A stretch of DNA of 64,000 bases from Ancylobacter defluvii (GTDB taxonomy: Bacteria; Pseudomonadota; Alphaproteobacteria; Rhizobiales; Xanthobacteraceae): NCBI RefSeq assembly GCF_018390605.1, contig NZ_JAHBGD010000017.1, positions 346,352 through 410,351 on the forward strand, read 5' to 3'. The notes beneath the pieces were generated by a model. It was given only the letters and a program-made list of their open reading frames with translations, searched no databases and was not told the origin of the DNA. This document shows positions 1 to 10,763 of this stretch, piece after piece. Every line of letters starts with the position of its first letter. The first letter of the stretch is position 1. A program made the position numbers and the translations under genes.

Positions 1-343
1 CGGCACCGATCAGCGCGCCCGCCTCATTGCGGATCAGCACGCCGCCCGGCACCGGCACCAAGGCGCCATCGGCGACATGGCTCGCGGCGGCGATGAAGAA
101 CGCCTGCTCCTTGGCGCGCTTGAACAGCGCCCGCGAGCCTACCCCGAGCGACAACGCCCCGAAGGCCTTGCCACGGGCGATCTCCGCCCGCTTCAGGCTG
201 GTGCCATCCTCGGAGGCCACGGCCTTCAGTGCACCGCGAGCATCCAGCACGACGATGGACATCGGCTGGAAATTGCCTGCGCGGCAATGGTCGAGCGCCG
301 TGGCGATGATGATCTGGGCGGCGGCGAGGGTCAGTTCGGTCAT
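1..343 (-). CDS. GlcG/HbpS-like (DUF336) protein, partial
   Basis: The frame starts at an ATG at 343 and runs off the left edge, so only about 114 N-terminal residues are visible. It opens with MTELTLAAAQIIIATALDH and continues with a 'MSIVVLDARGAL' strand, a 'RAEIARGKAFGAL' helix and a 'VPVPGGVLIRNEAGALIGA' stretch. This order is characteristic of the DUF336/GlcG family, small cytosolic or exported proteins some of which bind heme or occur with glycolate or diol utilisation genes. No signal peptide is seen. Its C-terminus and downstream neighbours lie outside the window, so its pathway cannot be named. Family assignment is fairly secure; function is not. Confidence 0.75.
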   Translation of the reverse strand, partial: MTELTLAAAQIIIATALDHCRAGNFQPMSIVVLDARGALKAVASEDGTSLKRAEIARGKAFGALSLGVGSRALFKRAKEQAFFIAAASHVADGALVPVPGGVLIRNEAGALIGA

Positions 344-436
344 GGACGCACCTTCATCGGAGGCTTCTGCCGGAAAATCGGACGCCTTCGATAGGCCCGC
401 TCCACGCACGGACGTCAAGCCGGCGGCGGAAACACG

Positions 437-460
437 AAAGCCCGGCGAAGGCCGGGCTTT
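437..460 (-). terminator. Rho-independent terminator after the BA14K gene
   Basis: A perfect 10-base stem (AAAGCCCGGC / GCCGGGCTTT) with a 4-base loop lies 25 bases past the stop codon of the BA14K gene on the minus strand. The stem ends in a short T run. It probably also insulates the DUF336 gene that follows. Confidence 0.75.
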
Positions 461-484
461 CCTTTGGTTCAGCAGGACGGTGCG

Positions 485-967
485 TCAGTAGGGCGAAACA
501 CACTGCTGCCGCGGCCCGTTATAGGGCTGGAAGGTGTTGTCCGACGCCCGATAGGACCGATACTGGCTCGCACACCACTGCACGTGCCCGCCGCCACCAC
601 CGCCATAGCTCGGCTGGGCAGCGATGGCCCCACCGATGAGCGCGCCAGCCGCGAAGGCACCAGCGGGGAACCACCAGCCATTGTACTGCCGATAGCCCGG
701 CCGGTAATAATTATATCCACGATGGCCGTTATAGTAGTAATTACGGCCACTCTGATAATATCCACGCCTCCCGCCGTAGTACGCGCGCGATCCGTTATAT
801 CGCGGGCCAGGCCCACGGTATGCAGGCCGTGGGCGATATTGCACCTGCTCCACTAACGGCGCAGGAGAGTGAACACCTTGCGGGCTCCATGGGGCCGCCG
901 CAGCGGGAAGCGCGCCGGCGGATACGAGAGCGGCAACGGCGGCGGCCGCGAAGGAAACTCTGTTCAT
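485..967 (-). CDS. BA14K family secreted protein
   Basis: This 160-residue protein has a signal peptide (about residues 1-25, ending ALPAAAA) and a long Tyr/Arg/Gly-rich middle with many YY, RGY and NYY repeats. A short hydrophobic Gly/Ala segment ([16 protein letters not shown]) follows. The C-terminus contains '[18 protein letters not shown]' and ends QQCVSPY, which is the hallmark of the BA14K family (Brucella 14-kDa immunoreactive, lectin-like protein). Two cysteines flank that motif and could form a disulfide. BA14K proteins are envelope-associated and typical of Hyphomicrobiales. It has its own terminator and looks monocistronic. The family call is strong; the role in this organism is unknown. 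Confidence 0.85.
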   Translation of the reverse strand: MNRVSFAAAAVAALVSAGALPAAAAPWSPQGVHSPAPLVEQVQYRPRPAYRGPGPRYNGSRAYYGGRRGYYQSGRNYYYNGHRGYNYYRPGYRQYNGWWFPAGAFAAGALIGGAIAAQPSYGGGGGGHVQWCASQYRSYRASDNTFQPYNGPRQQCVSPY

Positions 968-1150
968 TGCAAGTTTACTCCAACTGTACCATCCATGTGC
1001 TTCACACTAAGCGGAAGCACATGAATACGGCCTGAACGAAATCCATCGGCCCCAAGGCAAACGGCTGACCACCTGTTCAGTTCCCCATTCGCTGTCCGGA
1101 GGGCGCTGGTGACACTGGATTCCGCTCGGGCCGACATCCATACGCGCATG

Positions 1151-1185
1151 AAAAAGGCCGGTGCGCCTCGCGGCGACACCGGCCT
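1151..1185 (-). terminator. Rho-independent terminator after the amino-acid binding protein gene
   Basis: On the minus strand, GGCCGGTG pairs with CACCGGCC around a GC-rich loop and is followed by TTTTT (the AAAAA at 1151-1155 on plus). It lies about 25 bases beyond the stop codon of the substrate-binding protein gene, which suggests that gene is transcribed alone. Confidence 0.8.
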
Positions 1186-1207
1186 CTCAAACGGATGATG
1201 GCAGAGG

Positions 1208-2221
1208 TCAGCGGATCGGCGGCGCGTACTGGATGCCGCCCTGGCTCCACAGCTGGTTGATGCCGCGCGGAATGCCCAGCTTGGAGCCGGTGCCGACATT
1301 GCGCTCGAACACCTCGCCATAATTGCCGACCGCCTTGACGATCCGCACCGACCAATCCTTGGTCAGGCCGAGCTGCTCGCCATAGACGCCGTCGGCACCG
1401 ACGAAGCGCCTCACGTCCGGCTTCTGCGACTTCAGCGCCTGGTCGAGGGTCTTGCTGCCGATGCCGAGTTCCTCGGCATTGAGCAGGGCGTAGAAGCTCC
1501 ACTTCACCACGTTGAGCCACACATCGTCGCCCTGGCGGACCACCGGGCCGAGCGGCTCCTTGGAGATGACGTCCGGGAGCACGATGCTGTCCGCCGGCTT
1601 GGACAGCTTGAGACGCAGCGCATAGAGCTGCGACACGTCGGTCGTCAGCACGTCGCACTTGCCTTCGTCGTAGGCCTTGACCAGTTCGTCGACGCCGGGC
1701 TGCTGGATCAGTTCCAGCTTCATGTTGTTCTGCTGGAAATAGTCCTGCGCATTGAGGGCGCTGGTGGTGCCGGCCTGGGTGCAGACCTTGGAACCGTCCA
1801 GTTCGAGCGCGCTAGTCTTGTTCTTGGCGGCGGGCACCATGAAGCCCTGGCCGTCATAATAGGAGACGGCGGCGAACAGCAGCTTCAGCCCTGCCTCGCG
1901 CGACATCGTCCAGGTGGAATTGCGCACCAGCACGTCGACATCGCCCTTGGAAAGAGCGGGGAAGCGCGCTTCCGCCGACAGCGGCACATACTCGACCTTT
2001 GCCGGGTCGTCGAAGATGGCGGCAGCGATGCCCTTGCACAGATCGACGTCGAAGCCGCTCCAACTGCCGTCGGCGCCCTTCGCCGAAAAGCCGTCGAGCC
2101 CCTGATTGACGCCGCATTTGAGCGTGCCGCGCGCCTTCACGTCGGCGAGCGTGTCGGCCTGCGCGAGACCGGCCGTGAACAGGACGCCCGCAGCCGCCAG
2201 CGCCATTCCCAGATGTTTCAT
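1208..2221 (-). CDS. General L-amino acid ABC transporter substrate-binding protein
   Basis: This is a 337-residue periplasmic binding protein of the SBP_bac_3 family. The ATG at 2221 is preceded by a good ribosome site (AGGGGGAA) and gives a clean signal peptide ending AGLAQA at about residue 22. The mature protein begins DTLADVKARGTLKCGVNQG, followed by 'WSGFDVDLCKGIAAAIF' and 'VDVLVRNSTWTMSREAG'. These are characteristic of the AapJ/BztA branch (length about 340), which feeds broad-specificity amino acid transporters. No permease or ATPase gene lies next to it, so it must serve a transporter encoded elsewhere. The branch assignment rests on motif recall and was not tested by alignment. Confidence 0.85.
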   Translation of the reverse strand: MKHLGMALAAAGVLFTAGLAQADTLADVKARGTLKCGVNQGLDGFSAKGADGSWSGFDVDLCKGIAAAIFDDPAKVEYVPLSAEARFPALSKGDVDVLVRNSTWTMSREAGLKLLFAAVSYYDGQGFMVPAAKNKTSALELDGSKVCTQAGTTSALNAQDYFQQNNMKLELIQQPGVDELVKAYDEGKCDVLTTDVSQLYALRLKLSKPADSIVLPDVISKEPLGPVVRQGDDVWLNVVKWSFYALLNAEELGIGSKTLDQALKSQKPDVRRFVGADGVYGEQLGLTKDWSVRIVKAVGNYGEVFERNVGTGSKLGIPRGINQLWSQGGIQYAPPIR

Positions 2222-2258
2222 GCCTTCCCCCTGCGGCTCCTGCCGCATGTCGCCTTAT

Positions 2259-2882
2259 TCAGAGAGCCGGCGTCTGCCGGATGATGACCTTGGTGCCAAC
2301 CGGCACGCGGCTATAGAGATCCGTGACATCGCTGTTCACCAGCCGGAAGCACCCCGACGACACGGCATAGCCGATGGTCTGCGGCTGGTTCGTGCCGTGG
2401 ATGCGGTAGACGGTCTGGCCGAGATACAGCGCGGCCGCCCCCATCGGGTTGCCGGGGCCGCCGGCCATGAAGCGCGGCAGATAGGGCTGGCGCTGGATCA
2501 TCTCCGGCGGCGGCGTCCAGTCCGGCCACTCGGCCTTGCGGGAGATCTTCTGTAGACCCGACCACTGGAAGCCGTCGCGGCCGACGCCGATGCCGTAGCG
2601 CATCGCCCGGTTGTCACCGAGCACCAGATAGAGGAACCGTTCGTCGGTATGGATGACGATGGTGCCGGCCGGCTCGTTGGTGCGGAAATACACCGGCTGC
2701 CGGCGGAACGTCGGATCGAGTTGCTCCTCTTCCGGCGAAGGCACGCGACCCGGCTCCTCCTGCACGTCCAAAAGCATGCTGTTGAGACCCGCGGGCGGGC
2801 GCGCCTGCGCCTGCACATCGCTGACGGCTCCACCGGACAGGGCGGCGGCAACGGCCACCGCGCCCAGAATGCTCCAACGCAT
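2259..2882 (-). CDS. L,D-transpeptidase (YkuD domain), exported
   Basis: This 207-residue protein makes or remodels 3-3 peptidoglycan cross-links, or attaches proteins to peptidoglycan, in the periplasm. The ATG at 2882 has a strong ribosome site (GAGGAGGGG) and gives a signal peptide ending SDVQAQA. Two upstream in-frame starts (2900, 2918) would add a charged leader and lack such a site. The YkuD domain spans about residues 70-203. The catalytic signature runs from H162 (IHGTNQ) to C178 (SSGCFRLVN). A proline-rich loop (DWTPPPEMIQRQPYLPRFM) resembles ErfK/YbiS-type enzymes. It lies 37 bases upstream of the amino-acid binding protein gene on the same strand, perhaps by chance. Confidence 0.9.
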   Translation of the reverse strand: MRWSILGAVAVAAALSGGAVSDVQAQARPPAGLNSMLLDVQEEPGRVPSPEEEQLDPTFRRQPVYFRTNEPAGTIVIHTDERFLYLVLGDNRAMRYGIGVGRDGFQWSGLQKISRKAEWPDWTPPPEMIQRQPYLPRFMAGGPGNPMGAAALYLGQTVYRIHGTNQPQTIGYAVSSGCFRLVNSDVTDLYSRVPVGTKVIIRQTPAL

Positions 2883-3091
2883 ACTTAATCCCCTCCTCAT
2901 ATCGCCGCATCCTCGCATGGCGGGACGTCGGCACGAGTCACGGTCGCTTCCCCGCTACCGATCGAAGGGATTTATTCACCACAAGTCAATGACGGATGGT
3001 TAATGCCCTGGCACGACAGCGCCGAGAATATCGCCCGTCCAACCCGATCTCGCCGAGGTCCGGCCGTGTCAAAGATCCTGCTGCGTCAAAG

Positions 3092-3135
3092 AAAAAAGGG
3101 AGCGCGTCCCCGCGGGAGAGAGGGCGCGCTCCCTT
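3092..3135 (-). terminator. Terminator after xylA
   Basis: A 12-base stem (AAAGGGAGCGCG with CGCGCTCCCTTT) around a GC-rich loop, followed on the minus strand by TTTTTT, lies 40 bases beyond the xylA stop codon. It closes the regulator-xylB-xylA transcription unit. Confidence 0.85.
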
Positions 3136-3174
3136 TACGCGCCCGGGACATGGCCGGGCGCGGAAGGTTTGGGC

Positions 3175-4500
3175 TCAGCGCAGATAGCTGACCGCCAGCG
3201 CCTCCAGGCGCTCCTGCCTGCCGGAGCGCGGCTGCGGGTCGAGATTCTCCGCCTCCGCCCGCGCGGCAATGCTGTCGAGCGAGGCGCCAGGTGCCAGCAT
3301 GGCCTTGGCCGCCGGCGTCTGCCAACCGGCATAGCGCTCGTCGACCGCCTTCTTGAGCGCGCCGTCCTCCACCATGTCGGCGGCGATCAGCAGCGCCCGC
3401 GCGCAGACATCCATCGCCGCCGAATGGGCGAGGACGAGATCGTCCGAGTCGATCGACTGGCGGCGGATCTTGGCGTCGAAATTGGTGCCGCCGGTGGTGT
3501 AGCCGCCCGCCTTCAGGATCTCGTACATGGCGAGCGCGGTGTCCTCGACATTGGTCGGGAACTGGTCGGTATCCCAGCCGGACTGGGCGTCGCCCTTGTT
3601 CATGTCGATCGAGCCGAACACCCCCAGCGCCGCCGCCATGGCGATCTCGTGCTCGAAGCTGTGGCCGGCCAGCGTGGCGTGGTTGGCCTCGATGTTGAGC
3701 TTCACTTCCTTCTCGAGCCCGGCGCGGCACAGCAGGCCGTACACCGTACCGACATCGAAATCGTACTGGTGCTTGGTCGGCTCCTGCGGCTTCGGCTCGA
3801 TGAGGATCGTCCCCTTGAAGCCGATCTTGTACTTGTGCTCGACAACCAGGTTGAGGAAGCGGCCCATATGGTCGAGCTCGCTCTTCAGGTCGGTGTTGAG
3901 CAGCGTCTCGTAACCCTCGCGACCGCCCCACAGCACGTAGTTCTCGCCGCCGAGCTCATGCGTTACTTCCAGCACGTTCTTCACCTGCGCCGCGGAATAG
4001 GCAAACACGTCCGGGTCCGGATTGGTCGCGGCGCCCGCCATGAAGCGGCGGTTGGAGAACAGGTTCGCCGTGCCCCACAGCAGCTTGACCTTCGAGGTCT
4101 CCATCTTCCTGGCGAAGATGTCGGCGATGGTGCGCACATTGGCGTTGGATTCCTTCAGGCTCTGGCCTTCCGGGGCGATGTCGCGGTCGTGGAAGGCGAA
4201 GTACGGCACGTCGAGAATGCGGAACAGCTCGAAGGCGACATCGGCCTTGGCGCGGGCGAGCGCCAGCTCGTCGGAGCCGTGCATCCACGGGCGCAGGAAG
4301 GTCTCGCCGCCGAAGGGATCGCCGCCCGGCCAGGTGAAGCTGTGCCAGTAGGCGACGGCGAAGCGCAGATGGTCCTCCATGCGCTTGCCGAGCACGACGC
4401 GATCCTTGTCGTACCAGCGGAAGGCGAAGGGGTTGCGGCTTTCCGGCCCTTCATAGGCGAGTGGCGCGGTCGGCTCGAAGAAACCGGCGGGGGCATTCAT
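3175..4500 (-). CDS. xylA: Xylose isomerase
   Basis: This cytosolic enzyme of 441 residues converts D-xylose to D-xylulose and has the family's usual length. The ATG at 4500 overlaps the xylB stop as ATGA, which fixes the start; the open frame further upstream lies antiparallel to codons of xylB and is not coding. Visible signatures are the catalytic pair in FAFHDRD (H104, D107), '[13 protein letters not shown]', '[14 protein letters not shown]', the metal site '[18 protein letters not shown]' and '[18 protein letters not shown]'. It follows xylB and a LacI-type regulator on the same strand and faces the divergent xylFHG transporter, so xylose uptake and catabolism form one locus. A clear terminator follows. 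Confidence 0.97.
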   Translation of the reverse strand: MNAPAGFFEPTAPLAYEGPESRNPFAFRWYDKDRVVLGKRMEDHLRFAVAYWHSFTWPGGDPFGGETFLRPWMHGSDELALARAKADVAFELFRILDVPYFAFHDRDIAPEGQSLKESNANVRTIADIFARKMETSKVKLLWGTANLFSNRRFMAGAATNPDPDVFAYSAAQVKNVLEVTHELGGENYVLWGGREGYETLLNTDLKSELDHMGRFLNLVVEHKYKIGFKGTILIEPKPQEPTKHQYDFDVGTVYGLLCRAGLEKEVKLNIEANHATLAGHSFEHEIAMAAALGVFGSIDMNKGDAQSGWDTDQFPTNVEDTALAMYEILKAGGYTTGGTNFDAKIRRQSIDSDDLVLAHSAAMDVCARALLIAADMVEDGALKKAVDERYAGWQTPAAKAMLAPGASLDSIAARAEAENLDPQPRSGRQERLEALAVSYLR

Positions 4501-5954
4501 GAAGTCACTCCCTTCAAGGCGGGGTACAGCGCGCGGTAGCGGGCATGCTTTTCCGCATAGGCTTGCTGGAGCGCCGGGGTCGGCGCGATGGTCTCGATAC
4601 GGCGAGGCGGCAGGCAGATGGCGGCCGGGCTCTCCCCCGTCGCCGCCATGCGCGCCAGCCGGGCGGCGCCGAACGCCCCGCCCCGCTCGCCGTCCTCGAT
4701 GCGGTTGATCGGCAGGCCGAGCACATTGGCGATCACCGCCGTCCAGTAGCGCGAGCGCGAACCGCCACCGATCACGTCGGCGGTGGCCAGCGTGGTGCCG
4801 GCGGCATTCAGCGCGTCGAGGCAGTCGCGGAACGCGAAGGCGACGCCCTCCAGCACGGCCTGGGTCAGCGCCTCGCGCGTGGTCTCGTGGTCGAGGCCGA
4901 CGAAGGCGCCGCGAATGGCGGTGTCGTTGTGCGGCGTGCGCTCGCCGGAGAGATAGGGCAGGAAGATCGCTCGCGACGGCGCGACTGGCGCGTCTCCGAG
5001 CGGCCTCAAGAGGTCGCCGGGCGAGATGCCCTCGGTCTGCGCCCACCAGCCGAGCGCCGAGGCGGCCGAGAGGATCACACCCATCTGGTGCCAGGTGGCA
5101 GGAATGGCATGGCAGAAGGCGTGCACGCTCGATTGCGGGTTCGGCGCGAAGCGGTCGGTGGTCGCCCACAGCACGCCGGAGGTGCCGAGCGAGACGAAGG
5201 CGTTGCCGGCATGGATGGCACCGAGCCCGACCGCGCCGGCAGCGTTGTCACCTGCCCCGCCGGCTAGCACCGGCGGCGTCGCCATGCCCCAGCGGGCGGC
5301 GAGTTCCGGCGTGATGCGCGCCGCCACCTCGCTGCCCTCGACGAGGCGCGGCATGTGCGAGCGGTCGAGGCCGGTCGCGGCCAGCGCCGCGTCCGACCAG
5401 TCGCGCTTGCCGACGTCGAGCCACAGCGTGCCGGAGGCGTCGGACATTTCCTCCACCATCTCGCCGGTCAGACGGTAGCCGACATAGGCTTTCGGCAGCA
5501 GCACCTTGGCGGTGCGGGCGAAAATATCGGGCTCGTGCTTGCGCAGCCAGAGCAGCTTCGGCGCGGTGAAGCCCGGAAAGGCGAGGTTGCCGGTCACCGT
5601 ATGCAGGCCCAGGAAGGCCGCCTCCAGTTCCACGCACTCGGCAGCCGAACGGCCATCGTTCCACAGGATCGCCGGACGCAGCACCGCACCCGACGCGTCG
5701 AGCAGCACCGCGCCGTGCATCTGGCCGGACAGGCCGATGCCCTTCACCGCCGCCAGTTCCACCGGTCGCGCGGCCTTGAGCTGGTCGAGGCTGGCGAGCG
5801 TCGCCTGCCACCAGTCCTCCGGGTTCTGCTCGCTGTGCCCCGGCTGCGGCCGGGACACCGACAGCGGCACTTCAGCAGTGGCGAGCACCGCCTGGGTCTC
5901 GTCGACGAGCACCGCCTTGATGGCGGACGTGCCTATATCGAGGCCGACAAACAT
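4497..5954 (-). CDS. xylB: Xylulokinase
   Basis: This 485-residue FGGY-family sugar kinase phosphorylates D-xylulose to xylulose 5-phosphate, feeding the pentose phosphate pathway. The N-terminal phosphate-binding motif is [16 protein letters not shown] (residues 4-19). It is followed by '[13 protein letters not shown]', which is typical of XylB and contains the substrate loop, and '[15 protein letters not shown]'. The C-terminal FGGY domain has '[21 protein letters not shown]'. Its stop overlaps the xylA start by four bases, implying translational coupling. The regulator gene ends 46 bases upstream on the same strand. Confidence 0.96.
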   Translation of the reverse strand: MFVGLDIGTSAIKAVLVDETQAVLATAEVPLSVSRPQPGHSEQNPEDWWQATLASLDQLKAARPVELAAVKGIGLSGQMHGAVLLDASGAVLRPAILWNDGRSAAECVELEAAFLGLHTVTGNLAFPGFTAPKLLWLRKHEPDIFARTAKVLLPKAYVGYRLTGEMVEEMSDASGTLWLDVGKRDWSDAALAATGLDRSHMPRLVEGSEVAARITPELAARWGMATPPVLAGGAGDNAAGAVGLGAIHAGNAFVSLGTSGVLWATTDRFAPNPQSSVHAFCHAIPATWHQMGVILSAASALGWWAQTEGISPGDLLRPLGDAPVAPSRAIFLPYLSGERTPHNDTAIRGAFVGLDHETTREALTQAVLEGVAFAFRDCLDALNAAGTTLATADVIGGGSRSRYWTAVIANVLGLPINRIEDGERGGAFGAARLARMAATGESPAAICLPPRRIETIAPTPALQQAYAEKHARYRALYPALKGVTS

Positions 5955-6000
5955 GCCTCACATCCTTTCATTCACCGTGAATCCACGCGCCCGTGGCGTA

Positions 6001-7038
6001 TCACGGCAGATTGTCCCGCACGAAGATGTCGATGCGGATGCGCTCCTGTTCGTCGAACAGCGGTTCGCCCGAGCAATGGGCCAGCAGCACCCGGGCCGCC
6101 GAACGCGACTGGTGGCCGGCATCCTGGTTGATCACCGCGTCCATCACCCCGCGCAGCAGGAAGCGCCGCGTATCGTCGGTGAGATCGTGGCCGACGAAGA
6201 CCAGCTCGCCGGCCCGGCCGAAGGCGGCCAGGGCGGCGGCGATGCCGCCATTGCCGGCCCCGACATTGTAGAGCCCGACGAGATCCGGCACCTCGCGCAG
6301 CATCTGTTCGACGATCTCCTGCGTCCTATGGTCCTCGTCGAGACTTTCCTGCACCGGCAACACCTTCAGCGACGGGTACTCTCCGGACAGCACCTGGGTG
6401 AAGCCGAATTGCCGCTCGGCATGGTCGCGCAGGGCCGGTGTGCCGACGATCAGCCCGACCGCCCCCTGCCGTCCGCCGGCGAATCTGCCGATCAGCGTGC
6501 CGGCAGTGCGACCGGCGGCAATGTTGTCGACGCCGACATAATGGCGGCGATGCGAGGACGGCACGTCGGAAACGAGCGTCACCACCACCATGCCGGCGGC
6601 GGTTAGGTCGTCGATCGCCGAGCGCACCCGCGGATGATCAAGCGCCACCACGGCGACGCCGTCATAGCGGCCGATCAGCCCTTCCAGCGTCGCCGCCAGC
6701 GCCTCCGGCGCGAACACGTCGACGCGCAGCAGGTCGATGAAGGCATTGTGGGTCGACAGCCATTCGGCGGTATTCGTCACCTGCTCGGCGAGCTGGCGCA
6801 TGAAGACGTTCGGCCCCGAGGGCAGCACGAAGCAGAAGCGGTAGGTCTCGCCGCGCGCCAGCCGCGCCGCCGCGGCATTCGGCCGGTAGCCGAGCCGCGC
6901 GACCACGTCCCGCACCCGGCCCGCGGTCGCCTCGCGCACGCCGGCACGGCCATTGAGCACCCGATCGGCGGTCGCCAGCGACACGCCGGCCTCGCGGGCC
7001 ACGTCCTGAAGGGTGATGCGTGAGGAAACTCTCGACAT
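6001..7038 (-). CDS. LacI-family transcriptional regulator, probable xylose regulator
   Basis: This 345-residue repressor-type protein has an N-terminal LacI helix-turn-helix (about residues 8-55, 'TLQDVAREAGVSLATADRVL' then a hinge 'ARLGYRPNAAAARLARGE'). A periplasmic-binding-protein-like effector domain follows (about 65-340). The effector domain contains 'YVGVDNIAAGRTAGTLIGRF' and 'FVGHDLTDDTRRFL', similar to the LacI members that sense sugars. Position between xylB and the divergent xylF makes control of xylose genes by xylose or a derivative the natural inference. E. coli XylR is an unrelated AraC-type protein, so regulation here differs. The ligand is not proven by sequence. Confidence 0.88.
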   Translation of the reverse strand: MSRVSSRITLQDVAREAGVSLATADRVLNGRAGVREATAGRVRDVVARLGYRPNAAAARLARGETYRFCFVLPSGPNVFMRQLAEQVTNTAEWLSTHNAFIDLLRVDVFAPEALAATLEGLIGRYDGVAVVALDHPRVRSAIDDLTAAGMVVVTLVSDVPSSHRRHYVGVDNIAAGRTAGTLIGRFAGGRQGAVGLIVGTPALRDHAERQFGFTQVLSGEYPSLKVLPVQESLDEDHRTQEIVEQMLREVPDLVGLYNVGAGNGGIAAALAAFGRAGELVFVGHDLTDDTRRFLLRGVMDAVINQDAGHQSRSAARVLLAHCSGEPLFDEQERIRIDIFVRDNLP

Positions 7039-7060
7039 GGCGAGAAGTTGCCCTCAAAAT

Positions 7061-7085
7061 TTGACGTACGCAACTCATGAATGAG
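7061..7085. promoter_or_regulatory. Candidate operator in the xylose divergent promoter region
   Basis: The 280 bases between the regulator start and xylF hold two adjoining symmetric motifs. One is TTG-N7-CAA at 7061-7073, with the core ACGTACG. The other is the inverted repeat CTCAT-GA-ATGAG at 7074-7085. They lie 23-47 bases upstream of the regulator start and could be a LacI-type site controlling both directions. This is inferred from symmetry and position only. Confidence 0.35.
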
Positions 7086-7318
7086 ATGTCCACCAATTAG
7101 ACAAGAGGCGAAACGCCGTGGTGGAATTGTTCTGTTACGGTGCGATGAAGGCTCGACGAAGGCATTGAAGCTGTGCAAAGTCGGCACCCGATTGCAGAGG
7201 AGGGTAAAACCCGTCATTTGGTTTGAGGTTCGAACATCAAGATGAAGAGGCCGCCGACGGCCCACCCCTCAACGCAAGCCCTGCATCCGATCACCACGCA
7301 TCCTTTTGGGAGGAACGC

Positions 7319-8359
7319 ATGAAGTCCAAGCTTACCGTCACCGTGGCGGCCTTCGCGATGCTCGTCGCGACCGGCGCCGCCCGTGCCGCCGATACCGTGG
7401 TCGGCGTCTCCTGGTCCAACTTCCAGGAAGAGCGCTGGAAGACCGACGAGGCGGCGATCAAGAAGGCGCTCGCCGCCGCCGGCGCCAAGTACATCTCCGC
7501 CGACGCCCAGTCCTCGGCCTCCAAGCAGCTCTCCGACGTCGAGGCGCTGATCGCCCAGGGCGCCAATGTGCTGATCATCCTGGCGCAGGATTCCGACGCC
7601 ATCACCCCCGCCCTCGCCAAGGCGCAGAACGAGGGTATTCCGGTGGTCGGCTATGACCGGCTGATCGAGAACCCCTATGCCTACTACATCACCTTCGACA
7701 ACAAGGAGGTGGGTCGCCTGCAGGCCGCCGAGGTGCAGAAGCTGAAGCCGAAGGGCAACTACCTCTTCGTCAAGGGCTCGGCTTCCGATCCGAATGCCGA
7801 CTTCCTGTTCTCCGGCCAGATGGAAGTGCTGAAGCCGGCCATCGACAAGGGCGACATCAAGAATGTCGGCGAGGCCTATACCGACAGCTGGCTGCCGGCC
7901 AACGCCCAGCGCAACACCGAGCAGTTCCTGACCGCCAACAACAACAAGGTCGACGCCGTCGTCGCCTCCAATGACGGTACCGCCGGCGGCGCCGTCGCCG
8001 CGCTCGCCGCCCAGGGCCTCGCTGGCTCGGTGCCGGTCTCCGGCCAGGATGCCGACTTCGCGGCGCTCAACCGCATCGCGCTCGGCACCCAGACCGTATC
8101 GGTGTGGAAGGACTCGCGCGAGCTCGGCAAGCGCGCCGCGGAGATCGCCCTCGACCTCGCCAAGGGCACCAAGCCCACGGACGTGAAGGGCACCACCACC
8201 TTCACCGGCGGCCCGAAGAAGGTGCCGATGAACTCGACCTTCCTGAAGCCGGTGCCGATCACCAAGGACAATCTCGACGTTATCATCGAGGCCGGCTGGG
8301 TGCCGAAGGCGACCGTGTGCCAGGGCGTGAAGGCCGGCACGGTGAAGGCCTGCAACTGA
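7319..8359 (+). CDS. xylF: D-xylose ABC transporter, substrate-binding protein
   Basis: This 346-residue periplasmic binding protein belongs to the ribose/xylose class (Peripla_BP_4). The ATG at 7319 is preceded by GGGAGGAA and yields a signal peptide of about 23 residues ending ARAA. The mature protein carries '[20 protein letters not shown]', '[19 protein letters not shown]', '[22 protein letters not shown]' and '[20 protein letters not shown]', all close to XylF. Its C-terminus has a Cys pair ([16 protein letters not shown]) that may form a disulfide. It is first in the xylF-xylH-xylG unit, and a stable hairpin separates it from xylH. Confidence 0.95.
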   Translation: MKSKLTVTVAAFAMLVATGAARAADTVVGVSWSNFQEERWKTDEAAIKKALAAAGAKYISADAQSSASKQLSDVEALIAQGANVLIILAQDSDAITPALAKAQNEGIPVVGYDRLIENPYAYYITFDNKEVGRLQAAEVQKLKPKGNYLFVKGSASDPNADFLFSGQMEVLKPAIDKGDIKNVGEAYTDSWLPANAQRNTEQFLTANNNKVDAVVASNDGTAGGAVAALAAQGLAGSVPVSGQDADFAALNRIALGTQTVSVWKDSRELGKRAAEIALDLAKGTKPTDVKGTTTFTGGPKKVPMNSTFLKPVPITKDNLDVIIEAGWVPKATVCQGVKAGTVKACN

Positions 8360-8374
8360 CCATTGTCCAGCAAT

Positions 8375-8398
8375 GCGGCGGGGCGCGAACCCCGCCGC
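8375..8398 (+). other. Intercistronic stem-loop between xylF and xylH
   Basis: A perfect 9-base stem (GCGGCGGGG / CCCCGCCGC) with a 6-base loop CGCGAA sits 15 bases after the xylF stop and 34 bases before the xylH start. It lacks a T run, so it is not a standard terminator. Hairpins in this position after binding-protein genes often protect the upstream message and allow excess binding protein over permease. That role here is inference. Confidence 0.65.
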
Positions 8399-8432
8399 CC
8401 GCCCTTCAACGGGTCGGCTGAGGAGTACGCCC

Positions 8433-9758
<1,326 letters not shown>

Positions 9759-9772
9759 GAGGAGGCGACATC

Positions 9773-10573
9773 ATGGCAACCCAAGGTTCTACCCCCCTCG
9801 CCGGCTCTCCCCCTCTCGTCGACATGCGCGACATCTCGATTTCCTTCGGCGGCATCCGCGCCGTCGACGGGGTCGATGTGGACCTCTATCCCGGCGAGGT
9901 GGTCGGCCTGCTAGGCCATAACGGCGCCGGCAAGTCGACGCTGATCAAGATCCTCGCCGGCGCCTATCGTCCGGATTCCGGCGAGATCCGCATCAACGGC
10001 GAGAAGGCCGATATCGCCAATCCGCGCGACGCCAAGCGCTATGGCATCGAGACGATCTATCAAACCCTGGCGCTCGCCGACAATGTCGACGCCGCCGCCA
10101 ATCTGTTCCTCGGCCGCGAGATCATGACGCCGTGGGGCACGCTCGACGACGTCGCCATGGAAGCGGCGGCGCGCGAGGTGATGGGCCGGCTCAACCCGAA
10201 CTTCCGCAAGTTCAAGGAGCCGGTACGCGGCCTCTCCGGCGGCCAGCGCCAGTCGGTGGCCATCGCCCGCGCCATCCACTTCAACGCCAAGATCCTGATC
10301 ATGGACGAGCCGACCGCCGCGCTCGGCCCGCAGGAGACGGCGCAGGTGGCGGAGCTGATCAAGCAGCTCAAGGCCGAGGGCATCGGCATCTTCCTGATCA
10401 GCCACGATATCCACGACGTCTTCGATCTCGCCGACCGCGTCAGCGTGATGAAGAATGGCAAGCTGGTCGGCACCGCCAAGACCTCGGACGTCACCAAGGA
10501 CGAGGTGCTGGGCATGATCATCATGGGCAAGAGCCCGCCCGGCGCCATTGCCGGCCCCGGCGCGGTGCACTAG
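9773..10573 (+). CDS. xylG: Sugar ABC transporter ATP-binding protein, single-domain XylG type
   Basis: This 266-residue ATPase powers xylose import with XylF and XylH. The ATG at 9773 follows GAGGAGG. The Walker A motif is GHNGAGKST, the signature LSGGQRQ, Walker [12 protein letters not shown], and the switch His lies in [10 protein letters not shown]. coli XylG is about 510 residues with two tandem ATPase domains. This protein has one complete domain and then stops, and no second domain follows in the next 190 bases. It should therefore act as a homodimer, as do the single-domain ATPases of some alphaproteobacterial sugar transporters. The intact reading frame argues against truncation. Confidence 0.9.
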   Translation: MATQGSTPLAGSPPLVDMRDISISFGGIRAVDGVDVDLYPGEVVGLLGHNGAGKSTLIKILAGAYRPDSGEIRINGEKADIANPRDAKRYGIETIYQTLALADNVDAAANLFLGREIMTPWGTLDDVAMEAAAREVMGRLNPNFRKFKEPVRGLSGGQRQSVAIARAIHFNAKILIMDEPTAALGPQETAQVAELIKQLKAEGIGIFLISHDIHDVFDLADRVSVMKNGKLVGTAKTSDVTKDEVLGMIIMGKSPPGAIAGPGAVH

Positions 10574-10763
10574 CCCGGCGAACGACGACGCGGGAGTGGC
10601 GGGTAAACCGCCCTCAAAGCGTCGAAATTCGGAAGATTTTTCCGGCGGACAAGCAATATCGTCGGGCAGGAAAAGCTCCTGCCCCGATAGCGGCATCCGG
10701 TCGCTTGGTCACCCGTCCTCGGGTGTGCTAGGTCCGTGGCATTGGGCGCTCATAGGGCGATCC

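Noticed and set aside
4501-5169. Upstream extension of the xylA frame
   Set aside because: The sequence is antiparallel-frame noise inside xylB. The ATG at 4500 overlapping the xylB stop gives the normal length and N-terminus.
9773-10573. XylG truncated by a recent mutation
   Set aside because: No remnant of a second ATPase domain is seen in any frame of the following 190 bases, and the domain ends naturally.
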